Shown here piece after piece: positions 24,948 to 33,895 of a DNA stretch of 64,000 nucleotides. Positions within the stretch are counted from its first letter, which is position 1. Every line of letters begins with the position of its first letter. This DNA comes from Albitalea sp966211955 (GTDB lineage: Bacteria; Pseudomonadota; Gammaproteobacteria; Burkholderiales; Burkholderiaceae_C). Under the pieces are notes generated by a model that was not told where the DNA came from, did not search any database, and saw only the letters and a list, made by a program, of their open reading frames with translations. The stretch spans positions 1 through 64,000 of the forward strand of contig CBIHOF010000018.1 in assembly GCA_966211955.1 (NCBI GenBank), given 5' to 3'. Made by a program: the position numbers and the translations under genes.

Positions 24948-25745
24948 ATGAGCGACGCATGGGCATTGACGGACGAGATGCAACACTGTCCGGCAGGCCG
25001 AGCACCCTGGGACTGCGGAGCGAACACCGCCGACCTGCACGCCACCGTGCAGCGGCTGCGCAGCTTCAACCGCAGCGTCTCGCACGATCTGCGCGGACCG
25101 CTTGGGGCGATGGGCGGCGCAACCCGCCTGGCGATTGATGCGATCGCGCGCAGCGACACGCCGCGCGCCTTGCGGCTGCTGTCGGCCACCGCGCGCCAGG
25201 CCGAATCACTGGCCCGGCTGGTGAACGACCTGCTCGCCATGGCCGAAGCGGACGAGTCGGCCGAGGAACTGGTGGACCTGAACAGCGCCTTGTACGAAGC
25301 CTTGGGCCAACTGGCGCTCAGCGCAGACCCTGACCGCCCAGCCCTGTCCTGCATCCAGCTCCAGTCATTGCCCTTCGCCGTAGGAAAGCCCGGCCTGATC
25401 TGCCAGGTCTTTGTCAACCTGATCGGCAACGCGCTCAAGTTTTCCTCCCAGTCCGCCGATCCCCGTGTGGAGGTCGGCTGCTGGACGAATGCAGACATGG
25501 TGACGGTGTTCGTCAAGGACAACGGAGTGGGGTTCGAGTCCGAGGCAGCTCCGACCCTCTTCGAGCCATTTCATCGCCTTCACGGCACCAGGTTCCCCGG
25601 CACTGGCGTCGGCTTGAGCCTGGTCAAGCGCATTGTCGAGCGGCATGGCGGGCGCGTCTGGGCCCGCAGCCAGCCCGGCGAGGGCGCCACCTTCCATTTC
25701 ACGATCAGGGCCGCTTCGACGCGCCCGGCAGGAGACAGCAAATGA
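24948..25745 (+). CDS. Soluble sensor histidine kinase
   Basis: A 265-residue cytoplasmic histidine kinase with no membrane span. It has a HisKA dimerisation domain with phospho-accepting His46 in SVSHDLRGPLGAM and a HATPase domain: N box NLIGNALKF (157-165), G1 DNGVGF (191-196), F box near LFEPFHRLHG and G2 GTGVGLSLVKRIVERHGG (218-235). The first 30 residues contain two Cys but no recognised sensor domain. A GGAGG site precedes the ATG. No response regulator is nearby. Its stop overlaps the chemoreceptor ATG (ATGA), so it is coupled to that receptor. Confidence 0.92.
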   Translation: MSDAWALTDEMQHCPAGRAPWDCGANTADLHATVQRLRSFNRSVSHDLRGPLGAMGGATRLAIDAIARSDTPRALRLLSATARQAESLARLVNDLLAMAEADESAEELVDLNSALYEALGQLALSADPDRPALSCIQLQSLPFAVGKPGLICQVFVNLIGNALKFSSQSADPRVEVGCWTNADMVTVFVKDNGVGFESEAAPTLFEPFHRLHGTRFPGTGVGLSLVKRIVERHGGRVWARSQPGEGATFHFTIRAASTRPAGDSK

Positions 25746-27343
25746 ATCGATTTCGACAGATGACGGTGGGCGCTCGTCTGGGCTGGGCCTTCTTCGTGTG
25801 CACTGCCTTGCTGGTGCTCAACGCCGCGGCGGCGTGGTGGGTCATGTCATCGCTCAAGCGAGGTGTCGACGTGATCGTGGCGGAGAACAACCGCAAGAGC
25901 GATCTTGCCTGGCACATGCGCTCGGACCTCGAGGAAATCGCGCGCTCGGTGCGCAATGTGATCGTGACGCGCGACACCGGCGTGCAGGCCAGGCAGAAGG
26001 AGACGCAGCAAGCGTCCCGCGCCCGGTTCGACCAGACCTACGCCGCGCTCTCGCCGCTGCTCGTCTCCGACGACGAGCGCAAGCTCTACGCCACCATTGG
26101 CCAACTTCGGGGCGTCGTTTTGCCGCTGCTCGATGAATCCATGGATCAGGCGCTGCGCGGGATGAAAGAAGTCGCCAGTGAGACGCTGATCGAGAAAGTG
26201 CAGGCGCCGCAGACGCAGTGGATCGACGCGATGCAGGCGCTGATCGACCTGCAGGCGAAGCGCACGCAGGCTCGGGTGGCGCAGATGTCCCGCGACCACA
26301 ACACCGCTGTCGGCGGGCTCGCGTTGAGTGCGGCCGTCGCCTTGATGCTGAGCGTGGGGCTCGGTGTGGCGCTCACGCGCTCGCTGATCAGGCAGCTCGG
26401 CGGCGAACCCCGCTACGCGGCCGACGTGGCGCGGCGCATTGCATCGGGCGATCTCGGCGAAACCATCCAGCTGCACAGGGGCGACGAACACAGCCTGCTC
26501 GCCGCCATGAACAGCATGCAGGCCGCGCTGCGAATGACGGTGTCGGATATCCAGATGTCTGCCGATGCCGTGGCCACGGCCAGCGCCGAGATCGCGCAGG
26601 GAAACTTGGACTTGAGCACGCGCACCGAGCAACAGGCCGGCAGCCTGCAGCGAACCAGCAGCTCGATGACGCAGCTCACCGAGACCGTGCGACACAACAC
26701 ATCGTCGGCCAGGCAGGCGAGCGAGCTCGCGGCGTCGGCATCGCAGGCTGCGGGCCGCGGCAGTGTCGCAGTGGGTGAAGTTGTCGAGCGGATGTCCGAG
26801 ATCCAGAGCGCCAGCCAGCGCATCACGGAGATCATCTCGGTGATCGACGGCATTGCGTTCCAGACGAACATCCTCGCGCTGAACGCCGCGGTGGAAGCGG
26901 CGCGTGCCGGTGAGCAAGGTCGCGGCTTCGCGGTGGTGGCCGGCGAAGTGCGCTCGCTTGCGCAGCGCAGCGCTGAAGCCGCGAAGGAGATCAAGGCCTT
27001 GATCTCCGACAGCGTCGAGCGTGTGGACGGCGGCAGTCGCCTGGTGCAGCAGGCTGGCTCCACGATGAAGGACATTGTGGAACGCGTGCAGCAGGTGTCC
27101 ACGCTCATCGGCGAGATCACACACGCATCCGTCGAGCAGGAAGCAGGCATCGGCGAGATCGGCCATTCGGTGCATGACCTCGATGCGTCGACGCAGCAGA
27201 ACGCGGCGCTGGTGGAACAGAACTCGGCAGCGGCGACGAGCCTGAAATCTCAGGCGCACAAGCTCAAGGACACGGTGTCGCGCTTCCAACTGCACGCGCA
27301 TGCCGCGGGTGGAGTCTCGGGCGAAGCAGTCATCGCCCACTGA
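25742..27343 (+). CDS. Methyl-accepting chemotaxis protein
   Basis: Transmembrane chemoreceptor of 533 residues. TM1 spans about 10-34, a periplasmic four-helix-bundle-like sensor runs to about 188, TM2 spans about 190-213, followed by a HAMP-like region (YAADVARRIASGDLGE) and a long coiled signalling domain. The conserved hairpin tip IDGIAFQTNILALNAAVEAA is intact near 375. It lacks a C-terminal NWETF-type pentapeptide tether for CheR and CheB. It is translated with the upstream soluble histidine kinase, an unusual pairing because chemoreceptors normally signal through CheA. Ligand unknown. Confidence 0.94.
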   Translation: MNRFRQMTVGARLGWAFFVCTALLVLNAAAAWWVMSSLKRGVDVIVAENNRKSDLAWHMRSDLEEIARSVRNVIVTRDTGVQARQKETQQASRARFDQTYAALSPLLVSDDERKLYATIGQLRGVVLPLLDESMDQALRGMKEVASETLIEKVQAPQTQWIDAMQALIDLQAKRTQARVAQMSRDHNTAVGGLALSAAVALMLSVGLGVALTRSLIRQLGGEPRYAADVARRIASGDLGETIQLHRGDEHSLLAAMNSMQAALRMTVSDIQMSADAVATASAEIAQGNLDLSTRTEQQAGSLQRTSSSMTQLTETVRHNTSSARQASELAASASQAAGRGSVAVGEVVERMSEIQSASQRITEIISVIDGIAFQTNILALNAAVEAARAGEQGRGFAVVAGEVRSLAQRSAEAAKEIKALISDSVERVDGGSRLVQQAGSTMKDIVERVQQVSTLIGEITHASVEQEAGIGEIGHSVHDLDASTQQNAALVEQNSAAATSLKSQAHKLKDTVSRFQLHAHAAGGVSGEAVIAH

Positions 27344-27360
27344 AGCGCAAGCAAGCAGCA

Positions 27361-27398
27361 CCATGAAAAACGCCGCCCGAGGGCGGCGTCTTTCATGG
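27361..27398. terminator. Bidirectional terminator between the chemoreceptor gene and ilvC
   Basis: Nested inverted repeats: inner ACGCCGCCC / GGGCGGCGT and outer CCATGAAA / TTTCATGG. The minus-strand side has a five-T run after the GC stem, which fits termination of ilvC, and the plus side serves the convergent chemoreceptor gene. Confidence 0.85.
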
Positions 27399-27410
27399 CA
27401 AGGGCAGCGA

Positions 27411-28427
27411 TCAGTTACGGCTCTTGTCCACCAGCTTGTTCGCCTTGATCCAGGGCATCATCGCGCGCAGCTTTTCGCCGACCTGCTCGATCTGATGCTC
27501 GGACGTGAGACGACGACGCGACAGCAGCGTCGGCGCTCCGGCGCGGTTCTCGAGGATGAAGCTCTTCGCGTACTCGCCCGTCTGGATGTCCTTCAGGCAC
27601 TGGCGCATCGCATTCTTCGTGTCCTCGGTCACCACCTTCGGGCCGGTGACGTACTCACCGTACTCCGCGTTGTTGGAGATCGAGTAGTTCATGTTGGCGA
27701 TGCCGCCTTCGTAGATCAGGTCCACGATGAGCTTGAGCTCGTGCAGGCACTCGAAGTAGGCCATTTCGGGCGCGTAGCCGGCTTCCACCAGCGTCTCGAA
27801 ACCAGCCTTGATCAGCTCGACGGTGCCGCCGCACAGCACGGCCTGTTCGCCGAAGAGGTCGGTCTCGGTCTCTTCGCGGAAGTTCGTCTCGATGATGCCG
27901 GCCTTGCCGCCGCCATTGGCCGCCGCGTAGCTCAACGCCAGGTCGCGCGCCTTGCCGGTCTTGTCCGCGTGGACGGCGATCAGGTGGGGCACGCCGCCGC
28001 CTTGCGTGTAGGTGTTGCGCACGGTGTGGCCGGGGGCCTTGGGGGCGACCATCCACACGTCGAGGTCGTCACGGGGCACGACCTGGCCGTAGTGAACGTT
28101 GAAGCCGTGGGCGAAGGCGAGCGAAGCGCCTTGCTTGATGTTCGGCTCGACGTCGTTCTTGTAGACCTGCGCGATCTGCTCGTCGGGCAGCAGGATCATG
28201 ACGACGTCGGCGCTCTTCACTGCATCGGCCACTTCCGCGACCTTGAGGCCAGCCTTCTCGACCTTGGGCCACGACGCGCCGTTCTTGCGCAGACCGACCA
28301 CGACCTTCACGCCGCTGTCGTTCAGGTTCTGTGCGTGCGCATGACCTTGCGAGCCGTAGCCGATGATGGCGACGGTCTTGCCCTTGATCAGGCTCAGGTC
28401 CGCATCCTTGTCGTAATAAACCTTCAT
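27411..28427 (-). CDS. ilvC: Ketol-acid reductoisomerase
   Basis: NADPH- and Mg-dependent second enzyme of isoleucine and valine synthesis. The 338-residue class I product begins MKVYYDKDADLSLIKGKTVAI and has the nucleotide-binding GYGSQGHAHAQNLNDSG near 24-40, with metal-binding Asp and Glu residues in ETDLFGEQAVLCGG near 190. It follows ilvH by 39 bases in the ilvI-ilvH-ilvC operon and ends at a terminator. All features are canonical. Confidence 0.98.
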   Translation of the reverse strand: MKVYYDKDADLSLIKGKTVAIIGYGSQGHAHAQNLNDSGVKVVVGLRKNGASWPKVEKAGLKVAEVADAVKSADVVMILLPDEQIAQVYKNDVEPNIKQGASLAFAHGFNVHYGQVVPRDDLDVWMVAPKAPGHTVRNTYTQGGGVPHLIAVHADKTGKARDLALSYAAANGGGKAGIIETNFREETETDLFGEQAVLCGGTVELIKAGFETLVEAGYAPEMAYFECLHELKLIVDLIYEGGIANMNYSISNNAEYGEYVTGPKVVTEDTKNAMRQCLKDIQTGEYAKSFILENRAGAPTLLSRRRLTSEHQIEQVGEKLRAMMPWIKANKLVDKSRN

Positions 28428-28466
28428 TGCTTTCTCCTTCGAATCTCTAAAACGCGGGCCAGTTGA

Positions 28467-28958
28467 TCAAACGCGCAGGATGCGCTCGCCGCGACCGATC
28501 CCGCTGGTGCCGGTGCGCACGGTTTCCAGAATGGCGGCGCGGTCGATGGCTTCCAGGAAAGCATCGAGTTTGCTCGCATCGCCGGTCAGTTCAATGGTGT
28601 AGCTCTTCTCGGTCACGTCGATGATGCGCCCGCGGAAGATGTCCGCCATGCGTTTCATCTCCTCGCGCTCCTTGCCGACGGCGCGAACCTTGATGAGCAT
28701 GAGCTCGCGCTCGGTGAACGCGCCCTCGGTGAGGTCGACGACCTTCACCACCTCGATGAGGCGGTTCAGGTGCTTGGTGATCTGTTCGATGACGTCGTCT
28801 GAACCGGTGGTGACGATGGTCATGCGAGAGAGCGATGAATCCTCGGTCGGGGCGACCGTCAGGCTCTCGATGTTGTAGCCACGGGCCGAGAACAAGGCCA
28901 CCACGCGCGACAGCGCGCCGGGCTCGTTCTCGAGCAGCAAAGCGATGATGTGTTTCAT
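28467..28958 (-). CDS. ilvH: Acetolactate synthase small (regulatory) subunit
   Basis: Regulatory subunit of acetohydroxyacid synthase that confers valine feedback inhibition. The 163-residue product has an N-terminal ACT domain (MKHIIALLLENEPGALSRVV) and the C-terminal half ending TSGIGRGERILRV. The length is typical of IlvH. It is the middle gene of the ilvIHC operon and lies 160 bases after ilvI, a gap in which I see no clear signal. Confidence 0.97.
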   Translation of the reverse strand: MKHIIALLLENEPGALSRVVALFSARGYNIESLTVAPTEDSSLSRMTIVTTGSDDVIEQITKHLNRLIEVVKVVDLTEGAFTERELMLIKVRAVGKEREEMKRMADIFRGRIIDVTEKSYTIELTGDASKLDAFLEAIDRAAILETVRTGTSGIGRGERILRV

Positions 28959-29118
28959 GGTCCTGGAGCGCGCTCTTCAGACCGGCGGCGGTAACCGACG
29001 GCCCTTGGCCACGCTGTTCGATGAAGTGAAAAGTCGTTGTCGCCGAAGCGGTGTCGCGGACTTCAGTGGCTCCTGGACGGGCGCGGTAACGCCCTGCCCC
29101 TCGCCGCCGTTGCGCGCG

Positions 29119-30930
29119 TCACAGGTCTTCGGACCCCAGCAGCATCTCCGAAATGCCCTTGCCTGCCTGCACCATCGGCCAGACGTTTTCCGTCGGGTCG
29201 GTGCGCACGTCCAGGAACACAGTGCGATCCTTGAGCTTGATGGCTTCGCGCAGGGCGCCTTCGACATCGCTGGGCTTTTCAACCAGCAGGCCGACGTGGC
29301 CGTAGGCCTCGGCGAGCTTGACGAAGTCAGGCAGCGCGTCCATGTAGCTGTGCGAATAGCGGCCACCGTAATCCAACTGCTGCCACTGCCGCACCATGCC
29401 CAGGTAGCGGTTGTTCAGCGAGACGATCTTGACCGGCGTCTTGTACTGCAAGCAGGTCGACAGCTCCTGGATGCACATCTGGATCGAGCCTTCGCCGGTG
29501 ATGCAGAAGACGTCCGAATCGGGCTTGGCCAGCTTGATGCCCATGGCGTAAGGCAGGCCCACGCCCATCGTGCCCAGGCCACCGGAGTTGATCCAGCGGC
29601 GCGGCTCGTTGAAGGGGTAGTACTGCGCCGCCCACATCTGGTGCTGGCCGACGTCGGAAGTGATGTAGGCGTCGCGGTTCTTGGTGAGCTCCCAGAGCTT
29701 TTCCACCACGTACTGCGGCTTGATGACCTCAGTGCTGTTCTTGTACTTCAGGCACTCGCGCTTGCGCCACTCGTTGATCTGGCCCCACCACTGCGACAGC
29801 ACCTGAACGTCGGGGCGCTGCTGCGATTCCTTGATCTGCGAGATCAGCTCCTGCAGCACGTCCTTCACGTCGCCGACGATCGGGATGTCGACCTTCACGC
29901 GCTTGGAGATCGACGACGGGTCGATGTCGATGTGGACGATCTTGCGTTCGACCGAAGCGAAGTGCTTCGGGTTGCCGATCACGCGGTCGTCGAATCGCGC
30001 GCCCACCGCCAGCAGGACGTCGCAGTTCTGCATCGTCATGTTGGCTTCGTAGGTGCCGTGCATGCCGAGCATGCCGAGGAACTTCGGGTCGCTCGCCGGG
30101 AAGGCGCCCAGGCCCATCAACGTGTTGGTGCAGGGCACGCCCAGCAGGTCGACCAGCTCGCGCAGCTCGGGCGCGGCGTTGCCGAGGATGACGCCACCAC
30201 CCGTGTAGATGTACGGGCGCTTGGCCGTCAGCAGCAGCTGCACGGCCTTGCGGATCTGACCGCCATGGCCCTTGCGCACCGGGTTGTACGAGCGCATTTC
30301 CACTGTTTGCGGGTAGTGGAACGGCGCCGTCTTGAGGGAAACGTCCTTCGGGATGTCGACCACCACCGGACCGGGGCGGCCGGTGCGGGCGATGTGGAAG
30401 GCCTTCTTGAGCGTCGTCGCCAGGTCGCGCACGTCCTTCACGAGGAAGTTGTGCTTGACGATCGGGCGGGTGATGCCGACGGTGTCGCATTCCTGGAAGG
30501 CATCAAGGCCAATCGCTGGCGTGGGGACCTGGCCCGTGATGATCACCATCGGGATGGAGTCCATGTACGCGGTGGCAATGCCGGTGACGGCATTGGTCAC
30601 GCCAGGACCCGAGGTGACGAGCGCGACGCCGACGTCGCCGGTCGCCCGGGCGTAGCCGTCGGCTGCGTGGACGGCCGCCTGTTCGTGGCGGACGAGCACG
30701 TGCTCGATGCTGTCCTGCTTGTACAGCGCGTCGTAGATGTAGAGGACCGCGCCGCCTGGGTAGCCCCAGAGGTACTTCACGCCTTCGGCCTGAAGACAGC
30801 GGACGAGGATTTCGGAGCCGTTGGGCTCGGGAGATTGGGAGGGGTGCGGTTGTGCCGAAGCGGCACGCTTGACTTCCGCGGCAGACATGTCCATGTTGAA
30901 CCTTTGAGTATTTCTCTGACGAAAAACCAT
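29119..30930 (-). CDS. ilvI: Acetolactate synthase large (catalytic) subunit
   Basis: Thiamine diphosphate-dependent first enzyme of isoleucine and valine synthesis. The product is 603 residues from ATG 30930, or 591 from ATG 30894. Both have ribosome binding sites (AGGAAAGG and AAAGG); the family-like N-terminus MDMSAAEVK favours 30894, the stronger site favours 30930. Motifs include GYPGGAVLYIYDAL, the catalytic Glu in VRHEQAAVHAADGYAR near 80, an FAD region and the ThDP motif ITGEGSIQMCIQELST near 450. It is the first gene of ilvIHC and is preceded by a terminator-like leader hairpin. Confidence 0.96.
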   Translation of the reverse strand: MVFRQRNTQRFNMDMSAAEVKRAASAQPHPSQSPEPNGSEILVRCLQAEGVKYLWGYPGGAVLYIYDALYKQDSIEHVLVRHEQAAVHAADGYARATGDVGVALVTSGPGVTNAVTGIATAYMDSIPMVIITGQVPTPAIGLDAFQECDTVGITRPIVKHNFLVKDVRDLATTLKKAFHIARTGRPGPVVVDIPKDVSLKTAPFHYPQTVEMRSYNPVRKGHGGQIRKAVQLLLTAKRPYIYTGGGVILGNAAPELRELVDLLGVPCTNTLMGLGAFPASDPKFLGMLGMHGTYEANMTMQNCDVLLAVGARFDDRVIGNPKHFASVERKIVHIDIDPSSISKRVKVDIPIVGDVKDVLQELISQIKESQQRPDVQVLSQWWGQINEWRKRECLKYKNSTEVIKPQYVVEKLWELTKNRDAYITSDVGQHQMWAAQYYPFNEPRRWINSGGLGTMGVGLPYAMGIKLAKPDSDVFCITGEGSIQMCIQELSTCLQYKTPVKIVSLNNRYLGMVRQWQQLDYGGRYSHSYMDALPDFVKLAEAYGHVGLLVEKPSDVEGALREAIKLKDRTVFLDVRTDPTENVWPMVQAGKGISEMLLGSEDL

Positions 30931-30980
30931 CGGTGCACCTTTCCTCGCTCTCGTGAAGCGGGTGTGGTACCTGCGCGATC

Positions 30981-31008
30981 AAAAAACGAGCCGTCCGGGT
31001 CGGACGGC
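30981..31008 (-). terminator. Intrinsic terminator in the ilvI leader
   Basis: Perfect 8-bp stem GCCGTCCG / CGGACGGC with a 3-base loop, followed on the minus strand by TCG and then six T. It is 51 bases upstream of the first possible ilvI start. No gene precedes it on this strand, so it looks like an attenuator of the ilvIHC operon, but I find no leader peptide rich in Leu, Val or Ile codons. Confidence 0.75.
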
Positions 31009-31148
31009 CAGCTGTGACCAGTTACTGCGTTGTGCGAGGCAGCATTATGGCATTGGTTTACCCCAATCCGGCACGCTCGCTGTGCGATCCCGGCGCGGTG
31101 AGATAATCGCGCCCGCCTTTTCGCCCGCCTTCCGAGGGCACCTCTCTC

Positions 31149-31715
31149 TTGGCTTCCGAAAAAGAACTCTCAGACTTCCTCAAGAACGTCGAAAAGCGGG
31201 CCTTCAAACGTACCCTGTACGCCGTTCGCGACGACGAAGCCGCGCTGGACATCGTCCAGGACGCGATGATCCGTCTCGCCGAAAAGTACGCCGATCGCCC
31301 TGCGGCGGAACTGCCGCTGATCTTCCAGCGCATCCTGTCCAACGCCACGATGGATTGGTTCCGCCGCCAGAAGGTGCGCGGCGCCATCATGAAGAATTTC
31401 TCGGATTTCGAGTCCGCCGGGGAAGACGGCGACTTCGACATCCTGGAAACTTTGGAGGCGCAAGATGGCTCTACAGCTACGGAGAGCGCGGCAGAGAACG
31501 TGTCTCGGGCGCAGATCCTGCTTGCCATCGAAGGACAGATCGAGCAGCTTCCCACCCGTCAACGTGAGGCATTCCTGCTGCGTTACTGGGAAGAACTCGA
31601 TGTTGCCGAGACAGCCGCCGCGATGGGCTGTTCCGAGGGAAGCGTCAAGACCCACTGCTCCCGAGCAGTGCACGCCTTGGCCAAAGCCCTCAAGGCCAAG
31701 GGAATAGAGCTATGA
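31149..31715 (+). CDS. RNA polymerase sigma factor, ECF type
   Basis: A 188-residue sigma-70 family factor starting at TTG 31149. Region 2 covers ALDIVQDAMIRLAEKYAD to NATMDWFRRQKVRG (about 30-77), and region 4 covers LPTRQREAFLLRYWEELDV to CSEGSVKTHCSRAVHAL (about 135-180) with the DNA-recognition helix. Its stop overlaps the ATG of a DUF3619 membrane protein, which by position and topology is the likely anti-sigma factor. The same sigma-DUF3619-DUF3106-RDD order is common in Burkholderiales. The stress it responds to is not known to me. Confidence 0.92.
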   Translation: MASEKELSDFLKNVEKRAFKRTLYAVRDDEAALDIVQDAMIRLAEKYADRPAAELPLIFQRILSNATMDWFRRQKVRGAIMKNFSDFESAGEDGDFDILETLEAQDGSTATESAAENVSRAQILLAIEGQIEQLPTRQREAFLLRYWEELDVAETAAAMGCSEGSVKTHCSRAVHALAKALKAKGIEL

Positions 31716-32164
31716 AGAACCAGAACATTCATCTGTCGACCGGCGGTCTGGAAGCCCTCCAGACGCGCTTTGGCTTGCGTGTCGCCTCGCGCTTGAGCGA
31801 GGCCTCGCGTGAACTTCCGCACGACGTGACCGAGCGCCTCAAAGCCTCGCGCGAACTCGCGCTCGAGCGTGCGCGCCTCGCCCGCCGCGCCGAAGCCGCC
31901 ACCAGCGTCCAGACGTCCGGCGGCGGCGGCGCCGCCAGCCTCACCTTCGGCGGCGGCGCCGGGTCCAACTGGTGGCTCAAGCTGGCGTCGGCCCTGCCGA
32001 TCGTCGCGCTCATCGCCGGCTTCATGTTCATTGAACGCGTCCACACCCGACAGCAGATTGCAGCGGCCGCCGAAGTCGATGCCGCCCTGCTTGCCGACGA
32101 CGTGCCGCCCACCGCGTACAGCGACCCGGGCTTCGTCGAATTCCTCAAAGTCCCCCGCGACTGA
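31712..32164 (+). CDS. DUF3619 family protein, likely anti-sigma factor
   Basis: A 150-residue single-span inner membrane protein of the DUF3619 family. Residues 1-62 form a charged cytoplasmic helix region (RFGLRVASRLSEASRELPHD), then a Gly-rich linker near 69-84, a membrane span at about 88-108 (WWLKLASALPIVALIAG) and a short periplasmic end. The ATG overlaps the sigma factor stop, which is the usual context of anti-sigma factors. The anti-sigma role is inference from position and topology; there is no recognisable zinc motif. Confidence 0.85.
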   Translation: MKNQNIHLSTGGLEALQTRFGLRVASRLSEASRELPHDVTERLKASRELALERARLARRAEAATSVQTSGGGGAASLTFGGGAGSNWWLKLASALPIVALIAGFMFIERVHTRQQIAAAAEVDAALLADDVPPTAYSDPGFVEFLKVPRD

Positions 32165-32176
32165 CGGCGGCTCGCC

Positions 32177-32953
32177 ATGCGGCGTTCCGCCTCCACCCCC
32201 TCTGCAAGACTTATCGTCGCACTGACTGTCGGTACGGCGGCGCTGACGCTCGGGGTGGTCTCGCCGATGGCATGGTCGCAGCAGGCTGCCCGACCGCTCA
32301 CGGCGCAGGCGCCGGAATCCGGCCCCAAGTGGTCCGAACTCTCAACCACCCAACGCAATTCCCTTCGCCCGCTTGAGAGGGACTGGTCCACCATCGACGC
32401 CGATCGCAAAGAAAAGTGGATCGAGATCGCCCAGCGCATCCCGAGCATGAACCCGACCGAGCGCGAGCGCATCCAGGCGCGAATGACCGAATGGGCACGC
32501 CTGTCGCCAACGGAGCGCGGCCAGGCTCGCATCGGCTACCAACAGGCCAAGCAGGTCGCGCCGAAGGATCGCCAGGCGCAGTGGGAGGCTTACCAGGCGC
32601 TGACCGCTGAGCAGAAGCGGCAGTTGCAGGCCAAGGCGGCCCCGCCGGCGGCTTCGGCCACCTCGCGCACCGCCCAGCGCAATGATCGGTTGCAGCGCAA
32701 GTCCAACATCGTGCCCAGCAGCGAAGCGGCCCCACCGAAGTCGGTCGGACCGACCGTGGTGCAAGCCCAACCCGGTGCCACGACCTCGCTGATCTCCCGC
32801 CGCCCGTCGCCGCCGGCGCACCAGCAGACCGGCTTGCCCAAGATCGCTGCCACGCCGGAGTTCGTCGACAAGGCAACGCTCCTGCCGCAGCGCGGCCCGC
32901 AGGCGGCCGCCACGCGATCCGCCTCGGCGTCTGCGCCGACGCCTCGCCCATGA
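32177..32953 (+). CDS. DUF3106 family exported protein
   Basis: A 258-residue protein with an N-terminal signal peptide (about 1-35, ending MAWSQQAA) and the DUF3106 region WSELSTTQRNSLRPLERDW, followed by repeated helical segments with Trp and LS/MNPTER motifs (IPSMNPTERERIQARM, ARLSPTERGQAR). The second half is Pro/Ala/Ser-rich and low complexity. It is probably periplasmic and reads like a heat- or envelope-stress accessory of the sigma operon, but its function is unknown. Its stop overlaps the ATG of the RDD protein. Confidence 0.85.
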   Translation: MRRSASTPSARLIVALTVGTAALTLGVVSPMAWSQQAARPLTAQAPESGPKWSELSTTQRNSLRPLERDWSTIDADRKEKWIEIAQRIPSMNPTERERIQARMTEWARLSPTERGQARIGYQQAKQVAPKDRQAQWEAYQALTAEQKRQLQAKAAPPAASATSRTAQRNDRLQRKSNIVPSSEAAPPKSVGPTVVQAQPGATTSLISRRPSPPAHQQTGLPKIAATPEFVDKATLLPQRGPQAAATRSASASAPTPRP

Positions 32954-33465
32954 GTGGCGAGACAGCGGGCATCAACGACATCCGCGCCCCCAACCTCCGC
33001 CGCCGTCTGGCGGCTTTCGTGTATGAAGGCGTGCTGCTCTTCGGCGTCGTGATGACCACCGGCCTGCTCTACGCCGGGCTCTTCCAGCAGCGAAACGCCA
33101 TGGTCGGGCGCAGCGGCTTGATGGCCGCGCTCTTCGTCATCCTCGGCCTCTACTTCATCTGGTTCTGGTCGCACGGCGGCCAGACGCTGGCGATGAAGTC
33201 ATGGCGCATCCGCCTTGTGCAGCGCGACGGTAGTGCCATGACACCATGGCGCTCGCTCGCCCGCTACCTGTTGAGCTGGATGTGGTTCGTTCCCGCGTGC
33301 GTCGTGCTCTACCTCTGGGGCGTGCGCAGTGCGCCGATGGCCTTCGGCGTGATGCTGGCAGGCGTGGTGGTCTACGCGCTCATGGCCATGTTGCATCCTT
33401 CGCGCCAGTTCCTGCACGACGTGATGTGCGGAACCCGGCTCGTCGACGCTCCCCCGAAGTCGTGA
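32950..33465 (+). CDS. RDD family membrane protein
   Basis: A 171-residue inner membrane protein of the RDD family. The RDD-type opening NLRRRLAAFVYEGVLLFGVV is near residue 15, with spans at about 22-45, 58-75 and 105-145, and the characteristic GQTLAMKSWRIRLVQRDG between spans. RDD proteins are of uncertain function; some affect ion homeostasis. It is tightly packed in the sigma factor operon with a 4-base overlap with the preceding gene. Confidence 0.88.
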   Translation: MSGETAGINDIRAPNLRRRLAAFVYEGVLLFGVVMTTGLLYAGLFQQRNAMVGRSGLMAALFVILGLYFIWFWSHGGQTLAMKSWRIRLVQRDGSAMTPWRSLARYLLSWMWFVPACVVLYLWGVRSAPMAFGVMLAGVVVYALMAMLHPSRQFLHDVMCGTRLVDAPPKS

Positions 33466-33505
33466 CCGGCAGGCACGCGTGCGCCGCGCGGCACAATCAC
33501 GGCCG

Positions 33506-33895
33506 ATGATGACCAACGAATTCAAAGGCCGCAGCGGACTCGACCGGGTTGTTCGCGCCACCGGCTACTCCCTGACCGGCCTCAAGAGCGCCTACATCGG
33601 CGAGAGCGCCTTCCGCCAGGAAACCTGGCTTGCCATCTTCCTCGTTCCACTGTCCTTCTGGGTCGGACGCACCTGGGTCGAGATCGCATTGCTCGCAGGC
33701 TCAGTCGTGCTTGTGATGATCGTGGAGCTGCTCAACTCCGGCATCGAGGCCGTGGTGGACCGCGTCTCCTTCGAGCTGCATGACTTGTCCAAACGCGCGA
33801 AGGACCTCGGAAGCGCCGCAGTCTTCCTCACGCTCATGCTGTGCGGGTCGATCTGGGTCGCTGCGATCTGGCAACGCGTATCGACAGGCACATGA
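33506..33895 (+). CDS. dgkA: Diacylglycerol kinase
   Basis: Small integral membrane kinase that phosphorylates diacylglycerol released by membrane-derived oligosaccharide or lipid A modification, recycling it to phosphatidic acid. The 129-residue product has three spans and the active-site signature ELLNSGIEAVVDRVS near 75-90, followed by the cytoplasmic HDLSKRAKDLGSAAV. The start is ATG 33506, with a second ATG one codon later. Its stop overlaps the LOG family gene ATG. Confidence 0.95.
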   Translation: MMTNEFKGRSGLDRVVRATGYSLTGLKSAYIGESAFRQETWLAIFLVPLSFWVGRTWVEIALLAGSVVLVMIVELLNSGIEAVVDRVSFELHDLSKRAKDLGSAAVFLTLMLCGSIWVAAIWQRVSTGT

